The position numbers and the translations under genes were made by a program. Shown one piece after another: positions 1 through 9,626 of a stretch of DNA of 45,934 nucleotides. Below the pieces are notes generated by a model. It was not told the DNA's origin and ran no database searches. It was given only the letters and a program-made list of their open reading frames with translations. The stretch comes from CAZIIK01 sp964539235. Lineage in GTDB: Bacteria; Pseudomonadota; Gammaproteobacteria; Francisellales; CACEW01. The stretch lies in the NCBI GenBank assembly GCA_964539235.1, contig CAZIIK010000045.1, forward strand, positions 1 to 45,934, written 5' to 3'. Every line of letters starts with the position of its first letter. Positions within the stretch are counted from its first letter, which is position 1.

Positions 1-137
1 TCTTTGAACTCACCGCCGTGCTTCTCTGCCATCACCTTCGTAATCGCCGCTGTCAACGTAGTCTTACCGTGATCCACGTGACCAATCGTACCCACGTTTA
101 CGTGCGGCTTACTCCGTTCAAACTTCTCTTTTGACAT
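1..137 (-). CDS. tuf: Elongation factor Tu, N-terminal fragment cut by the window edge
   Basis: EF-Tu is the GTPase that carries aminoacyl-tRNA to the ribosomal A site. The reverse strand from the ATG at 135-137 reads MSKEKFERSKPHVNVGTIGH and then VDHGKTTLTAAITKVMAEKHGG, which contains the P-loop GHVDHGKT. Only about the first 45 of roughly 395 residues lie in the window. It follows fusA by 25 bases as the last gene of the str operon. Many gammaproteobacteria carry a second tuf elsewhere, which cannot be judged here. Confidence 0.97.
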   Translation of the reverse strand, partial: MSKEKFERSKPHVNVGTIGHVDHGKTTLTAAITKVMAEKHGGEFK

Positions 138-162
138 AGTCCTAATTCCTCTTTACTAAAGC

Positions 163-2259
<2,097 letters not shown>

Positions 2260-2279
2260 TGCCTAAAATCCTTTCCAAA

Positions 2280-2753
2280 TTACCAACGATAATGCGCAAA
2301 CGCTTTGTTTGCTTCCGCCATACGGTGCGTATCATCACGCTTCTTGATAGCCGAACCCCGGCCTTCGATTGCTTCTAGAATTTCAGAAGCCAAACGCATC
2401 GCCATCGATTTCTCACGACGCTTACGTGCCGCGTCAATCAACCAGCGCATTGCCAACGTCATACTCCGATCTGCACGCACTTCAATGGGCACCTGATAGG
2501 TTGCACCACCGACACGACGAGATTTCACTTCCACCATCGGTTTAATATCATCCAGGGATTTCTCTAACACCTCTAAAGGCAACTGACCCTTAGTCTTTTC
2601 CTTAATGATGTCTAAAGCACCGTAAGCAATACGCTCTGCAATCGATTTCTTGCCATCTTTCATCAACTGATTGATGAACTTTGCCAGCAACTTACTCTTA
2701 TAAACTGGATCCGGCAGAATCTCTCTTTTGGGGACCTCTCGTCTTCTAGGCAT
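2280..2753 (-). CDS. rpsG: 30S ribosomal protein S7
   Basis: S7 is a primary 16S rRNA-binding protein of the small-subunit head and lies near the E site. The 157 residues agree with the bacterial family (about 156), with the typical N-terminus MPRRREVPKREILPDP and the conserved VGGATYQVPIEV and RWLIDAARKR segments. In enterobacteria S7 is the translational repressor of the str operon. I did not identify a repressor-binding structure in the 27-base rpsL-rpsG gap, which is much shorter than that of E. coli. Confidence 0.98.
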   Translation of the reverse strand: MPRRREVPKREILPDPVYKSKLLAKFINQLMKDGKKSIAERIAYGALDIIKEKTKGQLPLEVLEKSLDDIKPMVEVKSRRVGGATYQVPIEVRADRSMTLAMRWLIDAARKRREKSMAMRLASEILEAIEGRGSAIKKRDDTHRMAEANKAFAHYRW

Positions 2754-2780
2754 TCTTTATATCCCTTTTACTATTTCAAT

Positions 2781-3155
2781 TTATTTCTTTGGCCGCTTGG
2801 CACCATACTTGGAACGACCTTGCTTACGATCGCTGACCCCAGAAGCATCCAAAGCCCCACGCACAGTGTGATAGCGCACACCAGGCAAATCTTTCACACG
2901 ACCGCCGCGAATCAACACGACCGAGTGCTCTTGCAAGTTGTGACCTTCCCCACCGATGTAACTCGATACCTCAAACCCATTCGTCAAACGAACACGCGCC
3001 ACTTTACGCAAAGCGGAGTTTGGTTTTTTAGGGGTTGTCGTGTAAACACGGGTACAAACACCACGTCTTTGGGGACACGCTTCCAATGCAGGTACATTGG
3101 TTTTCATTCTTTTCTGCCGACGCGGTTTACGCACCAACTGATTTACTGTTGCCAT
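2781..3155 (-). CDS. rpsL: 30S ribosomal protein S12
   Basis: S12 sits at the decoding centre and affects translational accuracy. The 124 residues carry the conserved PKKPNSALRKVARVRL and GGRVKDLPGVRYHTVRGALD segments. The lysines that mutate to streptomycin resistance in other bacteria (in TPKKPNS and GRVKDLP) are wild type here. It is the first gene of the str operon. AGAGAG lies just upstream of the ATG, and a strong promoter lies about 120 bases further upstream. Confidence 0.98.
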   Translation of the reverse strand: MATVNQLVRKPRRQKRMKTNVPALEACPQRRGVCTRVYTTTPKKPNSALRKVARVRLTNGFEVSSYIGGEGHNLQEHSVVLIRGGRVKDLPGVRYHTVRGALDASGVSDRKQGRSKYGAKRPKK

Positions 3156-3270
3156 TCAAATCTCTCTCTTAAAAACCCATCTTATGGATTTACGTTATTC
3201 ACCCCATACACCTTGATAGATAAGGGGTTCAGCGGAAATCGCTACCATGACGCACCATTTAGGTCGCGTG

Positions 3271-3299
3271 ATTATATCGATGGCTTTGTACATCGTCAA
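3271..3299 (-). promoter_or_regulatory. Sigma70-type promoter of the str operon
   Basis: On the minus strand a TTGACG (complement of 3294-3299) and a perfect TATAAT (complement of 3271-3276) are separated by exactly 17 bases. The bases after the -10 are CACGCGACC, a GC-rich discriminator of the kind seen at stringently controlled ribosomal promoters. It would give rpsL a leader of about 110 bases. The rest of the 197-base gap holds no gene. Confidence 0.8.
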
Positions 3300-3352
3300 C
3301 ATTACGTGGCACATTTCATAAAATGCCTGTATTCCTCAGATATATTTGAGGT

Positions 3353-3799
3353 TTAGGGACTACAGTCAAACTCTGCAGGGGAAACAAACCATTCCAAATC
3401 AGGGTAAGGCGACATACGTAAATCGGCCAAACGATCAGCCAATGAGTTGGCATGCAACTCTAGCCGATGACCATTGGGATCCACAAAATAGATAGATTCA
3501 CCTTCACTGGTATTTTCTTTCCAGATACAGACCTTGGCTGCTCGGATTCGAGCCACCAAAGCCTTAAGATCAAATTCATTAATATCAAAAGCAATATGCG
3601 TATACTCTGGCAAGGTCTTAGCACGCGCATGCCGATCCACACTCAAACACAACCACAACGCACCAGCACGCAAATAGGCACCATGTCGCCAACGCACCAC
3701 TGGCTCACATGGCAAGACTTCCGTATAAAAGCGAAAAGATTCCTGCAAATCACGTACAGCTAACGTGATGTGGTTAACCCCGCGAATACAATCAATCAT
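3353..3799 (-). CDS. fosA: FosA-type glutathione transferase (VOC superfamily)
   Basis: FosA enzymes inactivate fosfomycin by adding glutathione, using Mn2+ and K+. The 148-residue protein keeps the family motifs: the first metal His in VNHITLAV (residue 10), the second in YTHIAFDI (residue 68), the metal Glu in GHRLELHA (residue 114), and the K-loop region KENTSEGESIYF. The ATG at 3797-3799 is preferred over an in-frame GTG at 3808 because it gives the normal FosA N-terminus. Its start overlaps the marR stop by 8 bases, suggesting translational coupling. A related VOC enzyme with another electrophilic substrate remains possible. Confidence 0.85.
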   Translation of the reverse strand: MIDCIRGVNHITLAVRDLQESFRFYTEVLPCEPVVRWRHGAYLRAGALWLCLSVDRHARAKTLPEYTHIAFDINEFDLKALVARIRAAKVCIWKENTSEGESIYFVDPNGHRLELHANSLADRLADLRMSPYPDLEWFVSPAEFDCSP

Positions 3800-4232
3800 C
3801 CTGACCACTCTGCAACAGACTCAATCCTTGTAACCATGCTTCAGCATCTGGTAATTGCTTCACAAACGCTTGGTCCACCTCCAACACCTTATCCAATGCT
3901 TCCACTAATAATGCACGACCGGCTTTGGTAACCACCAAGGTCTTAGCACGCGCATCTAGTCGATTATTCGCACGCAATAACAATCCTTTTTTTTCCAAGG
4001 TGCGGCAGACCTTAGATGTCATCATCACATCAGTGGCAAAAAACTGCGCTAAACAATTTTGCGTTACGGTATCACCACGCTGACTTAACTGCACAACGCC
4101 CGTGAGTAACAAACATTGTACATAAGTCAGCCCAATGGGCCGCAGCGCATCCGCCATCTGTTTTTGCCAGTGATTACTCACCTGCCACAGAGAAAAACCA
4201 AACGACCCATGCATCCGCGCCAAAACATCCAT
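3792..4232 (-). CDS. MarR-family transcriptional regulator
   Basis: This 146-residue protein has the MarR layout: N-terminal dimerisation helices, then a winged helix with LTYVQCLLLTGV, NCLAQFFATDVMMTSKVCRTLEKKGLL as the helix-turn-helix, and the basic wing RANNRLDARAKTLVVTKAG with the conserved D-x-R. MarR proteins usually repress their own operon until a ligand binds. AAGGA lies nine bases before the ATG, inside the end of the upstream AsmA-like gene. It overlaps fosA, so it is the obvious candidate regulator of that gene. The ligand is unknown. Confidence 0.88.
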   Translation of the reverse strand: MDVLARMHGSFGFSLWQVSNHWQKQMADALRPIGLTYVQCLLLTGVVQLSQRGDTVTQNCLAQFFATDVMMTSKVCRTLEKKGLLLRANNRLDARAKTLVVTKAGRALLVEALDKVLEVDQAFVKQLPDAEAWLQGLSLLQSGQDD

Positions 4233-4244
4233 TGCCCAACATCC

Positions 4245-4931
4245 TTAATGGCCAGTTAACTGGTCGAATACCCCCTTAATTGTGTTACCAAATGTTTCCA
4301 CACCAGCATTCGATAAAGACCCGATCATCGCAGCTAATACCTGGCTCACGACCTGCGCAATTGTTGCGCCTCCCGGTTGCTCACCGATACCGGTTAACAC
4401 AATACGCTTAAGCTTCATGCCTGTTTTCAAAACCGCAATTGAGCCCGTGACTTCCGCATGTTCAATCACTAATTGATCAATGACAACTCGGCGACTTGCA
4501 CCTTTGTCAGTGGCAGGCGTGCTGGGAACATTCGACTGGTTCGCACTATAATTTGCATGGCCAGAAAGCTTATCAATATTGGAGCCATTCAATCCAACAT
4601 CATAATGTAGCTCTGGAGACCCGATGTAAATACGCTTGACGCGAATCACATCAGACAATAGTGATGCCAACGACAAATCCACAGAAATCTGTTTCACACG
4701 CACCGCATACTGCCCCGAAAATCCTTTTGGGTTTGCCACACTCAAATCAAATAAACTCAAACGACCCGCCAACAACGCCGCATCCACTCGACCTACTTTT
4801 ACTTGGGTACCCACGATATCGGAACCAATGTTTTCAATCCCATTTTTAACCAAGGTATCCATAAACAAGCCGGCCAATATGACTAATACAATAATTAAAA
4901 CAACACACCCGATGACGATTTTCTTAAACAT
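4245..4931 (-). CDS. AsmA-like membrane-anchored periplasmic protein
   Basis: The protein has one N-terminal membrane anchor (about residues 4-23, IVIGCVVLIIVLVILAGL) followed by an extracytoplasmic region. That region resembles the N-terminal repeat of AsmA/DUF748 proteins, with IVGTQVKVGRVDAALLAGRL, FDLSVANPKGFSG and VKRIYIGSPELHYDVG. AsmA-like proteins take part in outer-membrane lipid or protein traffic; the exact job here is unknown. The start at 4929-4931 is chosen over an in-frame codon at 4985 because AGGA sits about ten bases upstream and the anchor then begins at once. It is only 228 residues. It lies 12 bases before marR and probably shares its transcript. Confidence 0.7.
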   Translation of the reverse strand: MFKKIVIGCVVLIIVLVILAGLFMDTLVKNGIENIGSDIVGTQVKVGRVDAALLAGRLSLFDLSVANPKGFSGQYAVRVKQISVDLSLASLLSDVIRVKRIYIGSPELHYDVGLNGSNIDKLSGHANYSANQSNVPSTPATDKGASRRVVIDQLVIEHAEVTGSIAVLKTGMKLKRIVLTGIGEQPGGATIAQVVSQVLAAMIGSLSNAGVETFGNTIKGVFDQLTGH

Positions 4932-5047
4932 TAGGTTTTTCCTTTCGCAAGACTCGGGCGATATTTTGTCAAAAAAACAAAACAAGTGTTAGATCGCACA
5001 AATCCACCGATAATTGAATTATGCAAAGGCCTTTGAAAGACTATTGC

Positions 5048-5085
5048 ATAACTTCCGTAGCAGATGGAATTCAAGGCGAAATCTG
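5048..5085 (+). repeat. Dispersed intergenic repeat, copy A
   Basis: The 38 bases starting ATAACTTCCGTAGCAGATGG match a second intergenic stretch at 39433-39470 at 31 of 38 positions without gaps. Both copies are non-coding and both are preceded by AAAGGCC a short way upstream. The identity was counted by eye. Confidence 0.6.
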
Positions 5086-5099
5086 ATGAAAAAAACCTG

Positions 5100-5119
5100 C
5101 CCCGGACCACGATCCGGGG
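5100..5119. repeat. GC-rich perfect hairpin (7-bp stem)
   Basis: CCCCGGA at 5100-5106 pairs with TCCGGGG at 5113-5119 around a six-base loop. No T-tract follows on either strand, so it is not a standard intrinsic terminator. It sits 24 bases from a second hairpin. Confidence 0.6.
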
Positions 5120-5143
5120 TCGATCATAGATAAACTATTTGAG

Positions 5144-5163
5144 GCCCCCACTTTCGTGGGGGC
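5144..5163. repeat. GC-rich perfect hairpin (8-bp stem, 4-base loop)
   Basis: GCCCCCAC at 5144-5151 pairs with GTGGGGGC at 5156-5163 around TTTC. No T-tract follows on either strand. It could be a REP-like element, an operator, or part of a leader if transcription starts upstream. Confidence 0.6.
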
Positions 5164-5236
5164 AAGCTTTGAAGAAGATTTTAACGATGAAGTTCGCTGC
5201 TAATGAGGTTATGCAGCAGTCTTTCTGAATTCAAAC

Positions 5237-5265
5237 CATGAAAAACCCCATAGTCTTCGCTATAC
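5237..5265 (+). promoter_or_regulatory. Putative sigma70 promoter of the decarboxylase operon
   Basis: ATGAAA at 5237-5242 and TATACT at 5260-5265 are 17 bases apart, with the ATG of the decarboxylase gene about 35 bases downstream. The -10 is good and the -35 matches only 4 of 6 consensus bases. Confidence 0.45.
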
Positions 5266-5300
5266 TGCGCCAGTCTTGACTCAAAGCAGAGAACCCTTTC

Positions 5301-6944
5301 ATGAAAGCTTCTGATCTATTCCTGCGATGCCTGGAAAAATTAGGCATCACCGCCATGTACGGCGTCCCCGGCGAAGAAAATGCTGATCTTATGATCTCAC
5401 TACTCGATTCACCCATCGAATTTATCAGTACACGCCATGAACAAACCGCTGCGTTTATGGCTGAAATGCATGGTCGTTTGACCGGCATCCCTGGCGCTTG
5501 TCTCGCCACATTAGGTCCTGGCGCGACGAACCTTCTTACGGGTGTTGCACAAGCGAATATGGATAACTCTCCGCTGATCGCAATTATTGGGCAAGCTGAT
5601 ACCGACCGGTTGCATAAAATTTCTCATCAAAATATGGACTCAGTCGACATGTATAAACAGGTCACCAAATGGTCGACTACCATTCGTGATGCCAGCACCA
5701 TCCCCGAAGTCATTTCCAAGGCATTTAAAATCGCTACTTCTGGCAAACCTGGCGCAGTCTTGATTGAGCTCCCTGAAGACCTAGCAAAGCATGATACCGA
5801 TGCACAGCCTCTGAAGCCTTTCCAAAAAGCACTGGAAATCGGCACAACTGATACCCAAGTACAACGTGTTCTATCTTTATTACGCGACAGCGAAAAACCC
5901 ATTCTGCTAATTGGTGATGGTGCGGTACGCACAGAAGCCGACGATGCAGTACGCACCTTTTTAGAAAAAACTGGACTCTACAGTGCACATACCTTTATGG
6001 GTAAAGGTGTGGTCAGCCACCTTTACGATCGCTCCCTACACTGTGTCGGTCTTGGTATGAAAGATGTGGTGATTGAAGCGTTTGCAGAAGCTGATTTAGT
6101 CATTGCATTAGGCTATGATTTGGTCGAATACCCACCAGCACGATGGAATCAAGGCACTCCGAAAAAGATTATCCACATCGCAGCGGATGTTGCTGAAGTT
6201 GACCAGGCCTACATTCCAGATGTTGAGCTGGTTGGATATCTACCAACGATCATGAATGAACTCAATGCCCAACTCACTGCATCAGATCAACGTACAGCAA
6301 CTTATCTAAAACCCGTGCAGGATAAAATTCGTGCCGATGTCCGAGGTGACAGCAGTGACGACAGCTTCCCCATGAAGCCGAAACGGATCTTGCATGACAT
6401 TCGCGCCATTCTGGCAGACGACGATATCCTGATCAGCGACGTTGGTGCGCATAAAATGTGGGTGGCTCGCCAATACGGCGCCAGCAAATCTAAAACCTGC
6501 TTTATCAGTAACGGTTTTTGTTCCATGGGTGGCAGCACGCCGGGCGCACTCGAAGCCAAACGCTTATGCCCAGAAAAACATGTTGTAGCCGTGTGCGGCG
6601 ATGGCGGTTTTATGATGAGCATTCAAGCCTTGATTACCGGCGTACAACTGGGCGTACCGTTTGTGGTTGTCCTGTGGGAAGACGACTACTACGGCCTAAT
6701 CAAATGGAAGCAAGAAATGGCATACGAAAAATTTTCGCATGTTCACCTCGACAACCCTGATTTGTGTGCATTAGCACAAGCCTATGGCTGCCACAGCACA
6801 CGCATTAAAAACACCCAAGACTTTTCTGCTGAACTTGAACAGGCACTGACGCGCACTGACCGACCTAGCGTTCTGGTAGTACCCGTTGATTACAGTGAGA
6901 ATATGAAACTGTTTCATCATTTACATGAAGTGGTTAAGTCATAA
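5301..6944 (+). CDS. ThDP-dependent decarboxylase, acetolactate-synthase-like (possible 2-oxoglutarate decarboxylase)
   Basis: This 547-residue protein has the three-domain fold of the acetolactate synthase/pyruvate decarboxylase family. The ThDP-activating glutamate is in RHEQTAAFMAEMHGRLTG (E47). The central domain has ILLIGDGAV. The ThDP/Mg site begins GDGGFMMS at 433-440. The second metal-site segment reads LWEDDYYGLIKWKQE, where many family members have W-N-D. No regulatory-subunit gene lies nearby. The next gene, 38 bases downstream, is a semialdehyde dehydrogenase. Paired ilvB-like and SSADH genes in Synechococcus encode a 2-oxoglutarate decarboxylase bypass of the TCA cycle, so that activity is a serious alternative to acetolactate synthesis. 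Confidence 0.85.
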   Translation: MKASDLFLRCLEKLGITAMYGVPGEENADLMISLLDSPIEFISTRHEQTAAFMAEMHGRLTGIPGACLATLGPGATNLLTGVAQANMDNSPLIAIIGQADTDRLHKISHQNMDSVDMYKQVTKWSTTIRDASTIPEVISKAFKIATSGKPGAVLIELPEDLAKHDTDAQPLKPFQKALEIGTTDTQVQRVLSLLRDSEKPILLIGDGAVRTEADDAVRTFLEKTGLYSAHTFMGKGVVSHLYDRSLHCVGLGMKDVVIEAFAEADLVIALGYDLVEYPPARWNQGTPKKIIHIAADVAEVDQAYIPDVELVGYLPTIMNELNAQLTASDQRTATYLKPVQDKIRADVRGDSSDDSFPMKPKRILHDIRAILADDDILISDVGAHKMWVARQYGASKSKTCFISNGFCSMGGSTPGALEAKRLCPEKHVVAVCGDGGFMMSIQALITGVQLGVPFVVVLWEDDYYGLIKWKQEMAYEKFSHVHLDNPDLCALAQAYGCHSTRIKNTQDFSAELEQALTRTDRPSVLVVPVDYSENMKLFHHLHEVVKS

Positions 6945-6982
6945 AAGACTTTTGGACGCTATAACACACGAGAGGATTCGCC

Positions 6983-8350
6983 ATGAGCATTGACGTCATT
7001 AACCCAGCTACCGGACAGGTACTCAACCGTTATACAGAAATGTCGCAAACCGAAGTTGGCGACATCATTACCAATATGGAAACTGTACGCCAAACGTGGT
7101 TGCAGAACACTTTTAGCAAACGCCGCGAACTGATGCACAATGCAGCCCAAGTGATTCGCGATAACCTAATGGAATATGCCACCATCATCACCCAAGAGAT
7201 GGGCAAACCTATTACACAAGCTAAAGCAGAAATGGAGAAATGCGCCTTACTCTGCGAGTACTACGCTGATCATGCAGAAAAGCATCTGGCACCCGTGCAT
7301 ATTGAGACTGAAAAACGCAAAAGCTACAAATGCTTTGAGCCGCTGGGCATTATCTTTGCCATCATGCCGTGGAACTTTCCTTTTTGGCAGGTGTTACGGT
7401 TTGCCGTACCCAACTTAATGGGTGGTAATGCTGGCCTGTTAAAACATGCCCCCAATTCGACTGCAGCCGCATTAGCAATTGAAGGTATTTTTACAAAAGC
7501 CGGCTTCCCGGAAGGTCTTTTCCGCAGCCTGGTCATTGATGTCGATGTCTGCCCATTTATCATTGAACACCCTTTGGTCGCAGGCGTAACCTTAACCGGC
7601 AGTGGCAAAGCAGGGCAGATTGTGGGCGCTCAAGCGGCACAAGCATTGAAAAAGGCCGTTCTAGAACTGGGTGGCAGCGACGCCTACCTCATTCTAGAAG
7701 ATGCAGACCTCGACCTGGCAGCTCAACAATGTGCGGTATCGCGTATGACCAATGCCGGTCAAATCTGCATTTCGGCCAAACGTATCATTGTTGTCAAAGC
7801 CGCTCGCGAAGCCTTTGTACAAAGGCTACTGGCTCAAGTTGAGCAATACCAAACGGGAGATCCAATGGACCCTCAAACAACCTTGGGCCCCATGGCACGT
7901 GAAGACTTACGCACCCAACTACACGACCAAGTACAACGTTCGATTGCAGCAGGTGTTGAATGCGTGATGGGCGGCGAATTACCGGATGGCGATGGTTACT
8001 ACTATCCAACCACCGTCTTTCTTGACGTTAAAAAAGGCATGCCTGCCTATGATGAAGAATTATTTGGTCCGGTTGTCTGCGTCATCTATGCCAAAGACGA
8101 AGCAGAAGCCATTGCCATGGCGAACGATTCCCCATTTGGCCTCGGTGGTGCCGTATTCACCCAAGATCTAGCTAGTGGTGAACACATCGCACGTGATCTG
8201 ATCCGCACCGGCACCTGCAATGTAAACGCTTTGGTATCTTCAGACCCCAGACTGCCATTTGGTGGCATTAAGCAATCTGGTTATGGTCGTGAACTCTCAG
8301 CAGAAGGCTTGCATGAGTTTATGAATATCAAAACCGTTACTGTTGCTTAA
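6983..8350 (+). CDS. NAD(P)-dependent aldehyde dehydrogenase, succinate-semialdehyde dehydrogenase-like
   Basis: The ALDH family oxidises aldehydes to acids. The catalytic residues are visible: the oxyanion Asn in MPWNFPFWQ (N131), the cofactor motif TGSGKAGQ (205-212), the general-base Glu in LELGGSDA (E228) and the nucleophilic Cys in NAGQICISAKR (C262). The 455-residue length and the AMPWNFP/ELGGSDAYLIL pattern fit the GabD1/Sad type of succinate-semialdehyde dehydrogenase. GAGAGGA lies about seven bases before the ATG. It directly follows the ThDP enzyme gene, so the two probably act in sequence. The substrate assignment rests on family resemblance and context. Confidence 0.85.
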   Translation: MSIDVINPATGQVLNRYTEMSQTEVGDIITNMETVRQTWLQNTFSKRRELMHNAAQVIRDNLMEYATIITQEMGKPITQAKAEMEKCALLCEYYADHAEKHLAPVHIETEKRKSYKCFEPLGIIFAIMPWNFPFWQVLRFAVPNLMGGNAGLLKHAPNSTAAALAIEGIFTKAGFPEGLFRSLVIDVDVCPFIIEHPLVAGVTLTGSGKAGQIVGAQAAQALKKAVLELGGSDAYLILEDADLDLAAQQCAVSRMTNAGQICISAKRIIVVKAAREAFVQRLLAQVEQYQTGDPMDPQTTLGPMAREDLRTQLHDQVQRSIAAGVECVMGGELPDGDGYYYPTTVFLDVKKGMPAYDEELFGPVVCVIYAKDEAEAIAMANDSPFGLGGAVFTQDLASGEHIARDLIRTGTCNVNALVSSDPRLPFGGIKQSGYGRELSAEGLHEFMNIKTVTVA

Positions 8351-8372
8351 ACCCTTTCATATCACTCACCTA

Positions 8373-8436
8373 AAGCGACCCTAACGCAAATCGTACAAAT
8401 GAGATCTAACCCAATCGATGCGCACACGGGTCGCTT
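8373..8436 (+). other. Long-range inverted repeat between the aldehyde dehydrogenase gene and tgt
   Basis: AAGCGACCC at 8373-8381 is perfectly complementary to GGGTCGCTT at 8428-8436, with a 46-base loop. It ends 17 bases before the tgt start. No T-tract follows. It could fold into a leader structure for tgt, but I do not recognise a preQ1 riboswitch consensus in it. Confidence 0.4.
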
Positions 8437-8453
8437 AACCATAAATATTCAAA

Positions 8454-9626
8454 ATGTCTAAAACACTTTCAACCACTGTTCTCACCCAACACAAACATCA
8501 CCTGGCACGGATTACCCAGGTATCCACACCTCATGGGTCTTTTACAACACCAACCTTCATGCCCGTTGGCACGCGTGCGGCAGTGAACTGCTTATCCGTA
8601 CCCATGTTGCAAGAAACCCAATCGCAGATCATTTTGGGTGGCAATACATATCACATGTTGGTTAACCCAGGCATGGAAATTATTCAGGCTGCTGGCGGCA
8701 TGCATAATTTCATGGACTGGCAACAACCAATGCTCACTGACAGTGGCGGCTTCCAAGTCTTCAGTCTGTCGAAGAATAAAAAACTCTGCACCATTGACGA
8801 CCACGGTGCCCGTTTCAAACATCCGACTAACGGCAAGATTATTCACCTCACACCCACCACATCAATTGAAACTCAGAAAATCATTGGCGCTGACATCATT
8901 ATGGCCTTTGATGAATGTACGCCAGAAAGTGGTGGCCGTGCAGCAGCAGTGGCTGCTCTTACCCGTACCAAACGTTGGCTTTTAGAGTCGCGGGCAGCGC
9001 ATGCTAAAAACCCTTGCGGTATTCATGGTCATCCACAAGCCTTATTTCCGATTATTCAGGGCGGAAGCTTTCGTGATCTGCGTGAAGAATCCATGGAATT
9101 TGTACTGTCGATGGACCCAGATGGTATTGCAATCGGTGGCGAAGTCATCGGCTTTGATATGAATAAAACGGCAGAAGTGCTCAGCTGGCTCACGCCTCAT
9201 TTACCACACAATAAAACCCGTTACACCATGGGCGTTGGGCTTTCTCCACAAGATCTCATCGATGTGACGCGCCATGGCATCGATATTTTTGACTGCGTGG
9301 CGCCGACACGGAATGCGCGGCACGGTGCGCTATACCATGGACATACTGTTGCCACGGAGGATCATTGGTTACGTTTTACCAGCGCAGAAGACCGTGGTCG
9401 CATTCTGATTAAGAAACAACAATGCGCGACTGATGAAAGACCCATCCTAGAAGGCTGTGATTGCTATACCTGCACACACCACAGCCGAGCCTATCTACAT
9501 TTTCTGTTTAAGTCCCAACAGGCTTTGTATCACCCTCTGGCCTGCATCCATAACATCCGCGTCATGCAACGCACCTGCGAAGCCATTCAAGCCACAATCC
9601 AGCAACATGCCAGTGAGACTGACTAA
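8454..9626 (+). CDS. tgt: Queuine/preQ1 tRNA-ribosyltransferase
   Basis: Tgt exchanges guanine-34 for preQ1 in the tRNAs for Asp, Asn, His and Tyr, a late step of queuosine formation. The 390 residues have the TIM-barrel motifs LGGNTYHMLVNPG, LTDSGGFQVFSL, GGEVIGF and DCVAPTRNARHG, which contains the nucleophilic Asp. The zinc site is CDCYTCTHHSRAYLHF, near residue 340. The ATG has only a weak ribosome-binding site. The stop overlaps the trpC start as TAATG. No queA, yajC or secD partner is nearby, although that association is common in other gammaproteobacteria. Confidence 0.96.
   Translation: MSKTLSTTVLTQHKHHLARITQVSTPHGSFTTPTFMPVGTRAAVNCLSVPMLQETQSQIILGGNTYHMLVNPGMEIIQAAGGMHNFMDWQQPMLTDSGGFQVFSLSKNKKLCTIDDHGARFKHPTNGKIIHLTPTTSIETQKIIGADIIMAFDECTPESGGRAAAVAALTRTKRWLLESRAAHAKNPCGIHGHPQALFPIIQGGSFRDLREESMEFVLSMDPDGIAIGGEVIGFDMNKTAEVLSWLTPHLPHNKTRYTMGVGLSPQDLIDVTRHGIDIFDCVAPTRNARHGALYHGHTVATEDHWLRFTSAEDRGRILIKKQQCATDERPILEGCDCYTCTHHSRAYLHFLFKSQQALYHPLACIHNIRVMQRTCEAIQATIQQHASETD

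Larger units (their letters stand above)
4932..5300. other. 369-base divergent intergenic region with repeat copy and two hairpins
   Basis: No gene is visible. The region lies between the minus-strand AsmA-like gene and the plus-strand decarboxylase gene. It holds one copy of a dispersed 38-base repeat (5048-5085), a GC-rich hairpin at 5100-5119, a second GC-rich hairpin at 5144-5163, and a promoter-like pair for the downstream gene at 5237-5265. Confidence 0.7.

Noticed and set aside
3334..3351. Small hairpin CCTCA...TGAGG just after the fosA-like gene as a terminator
   Set aside because: The stem is only five pairs and no T-tract follows on the minus strand.
5734..5988. Antisense open frames inside the decarboxylase gene and similar ones in fusA, gyrA and rpsA
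   Set aside because: They are shadows of strongly conserved genes on the other strand with no start signals of their own.
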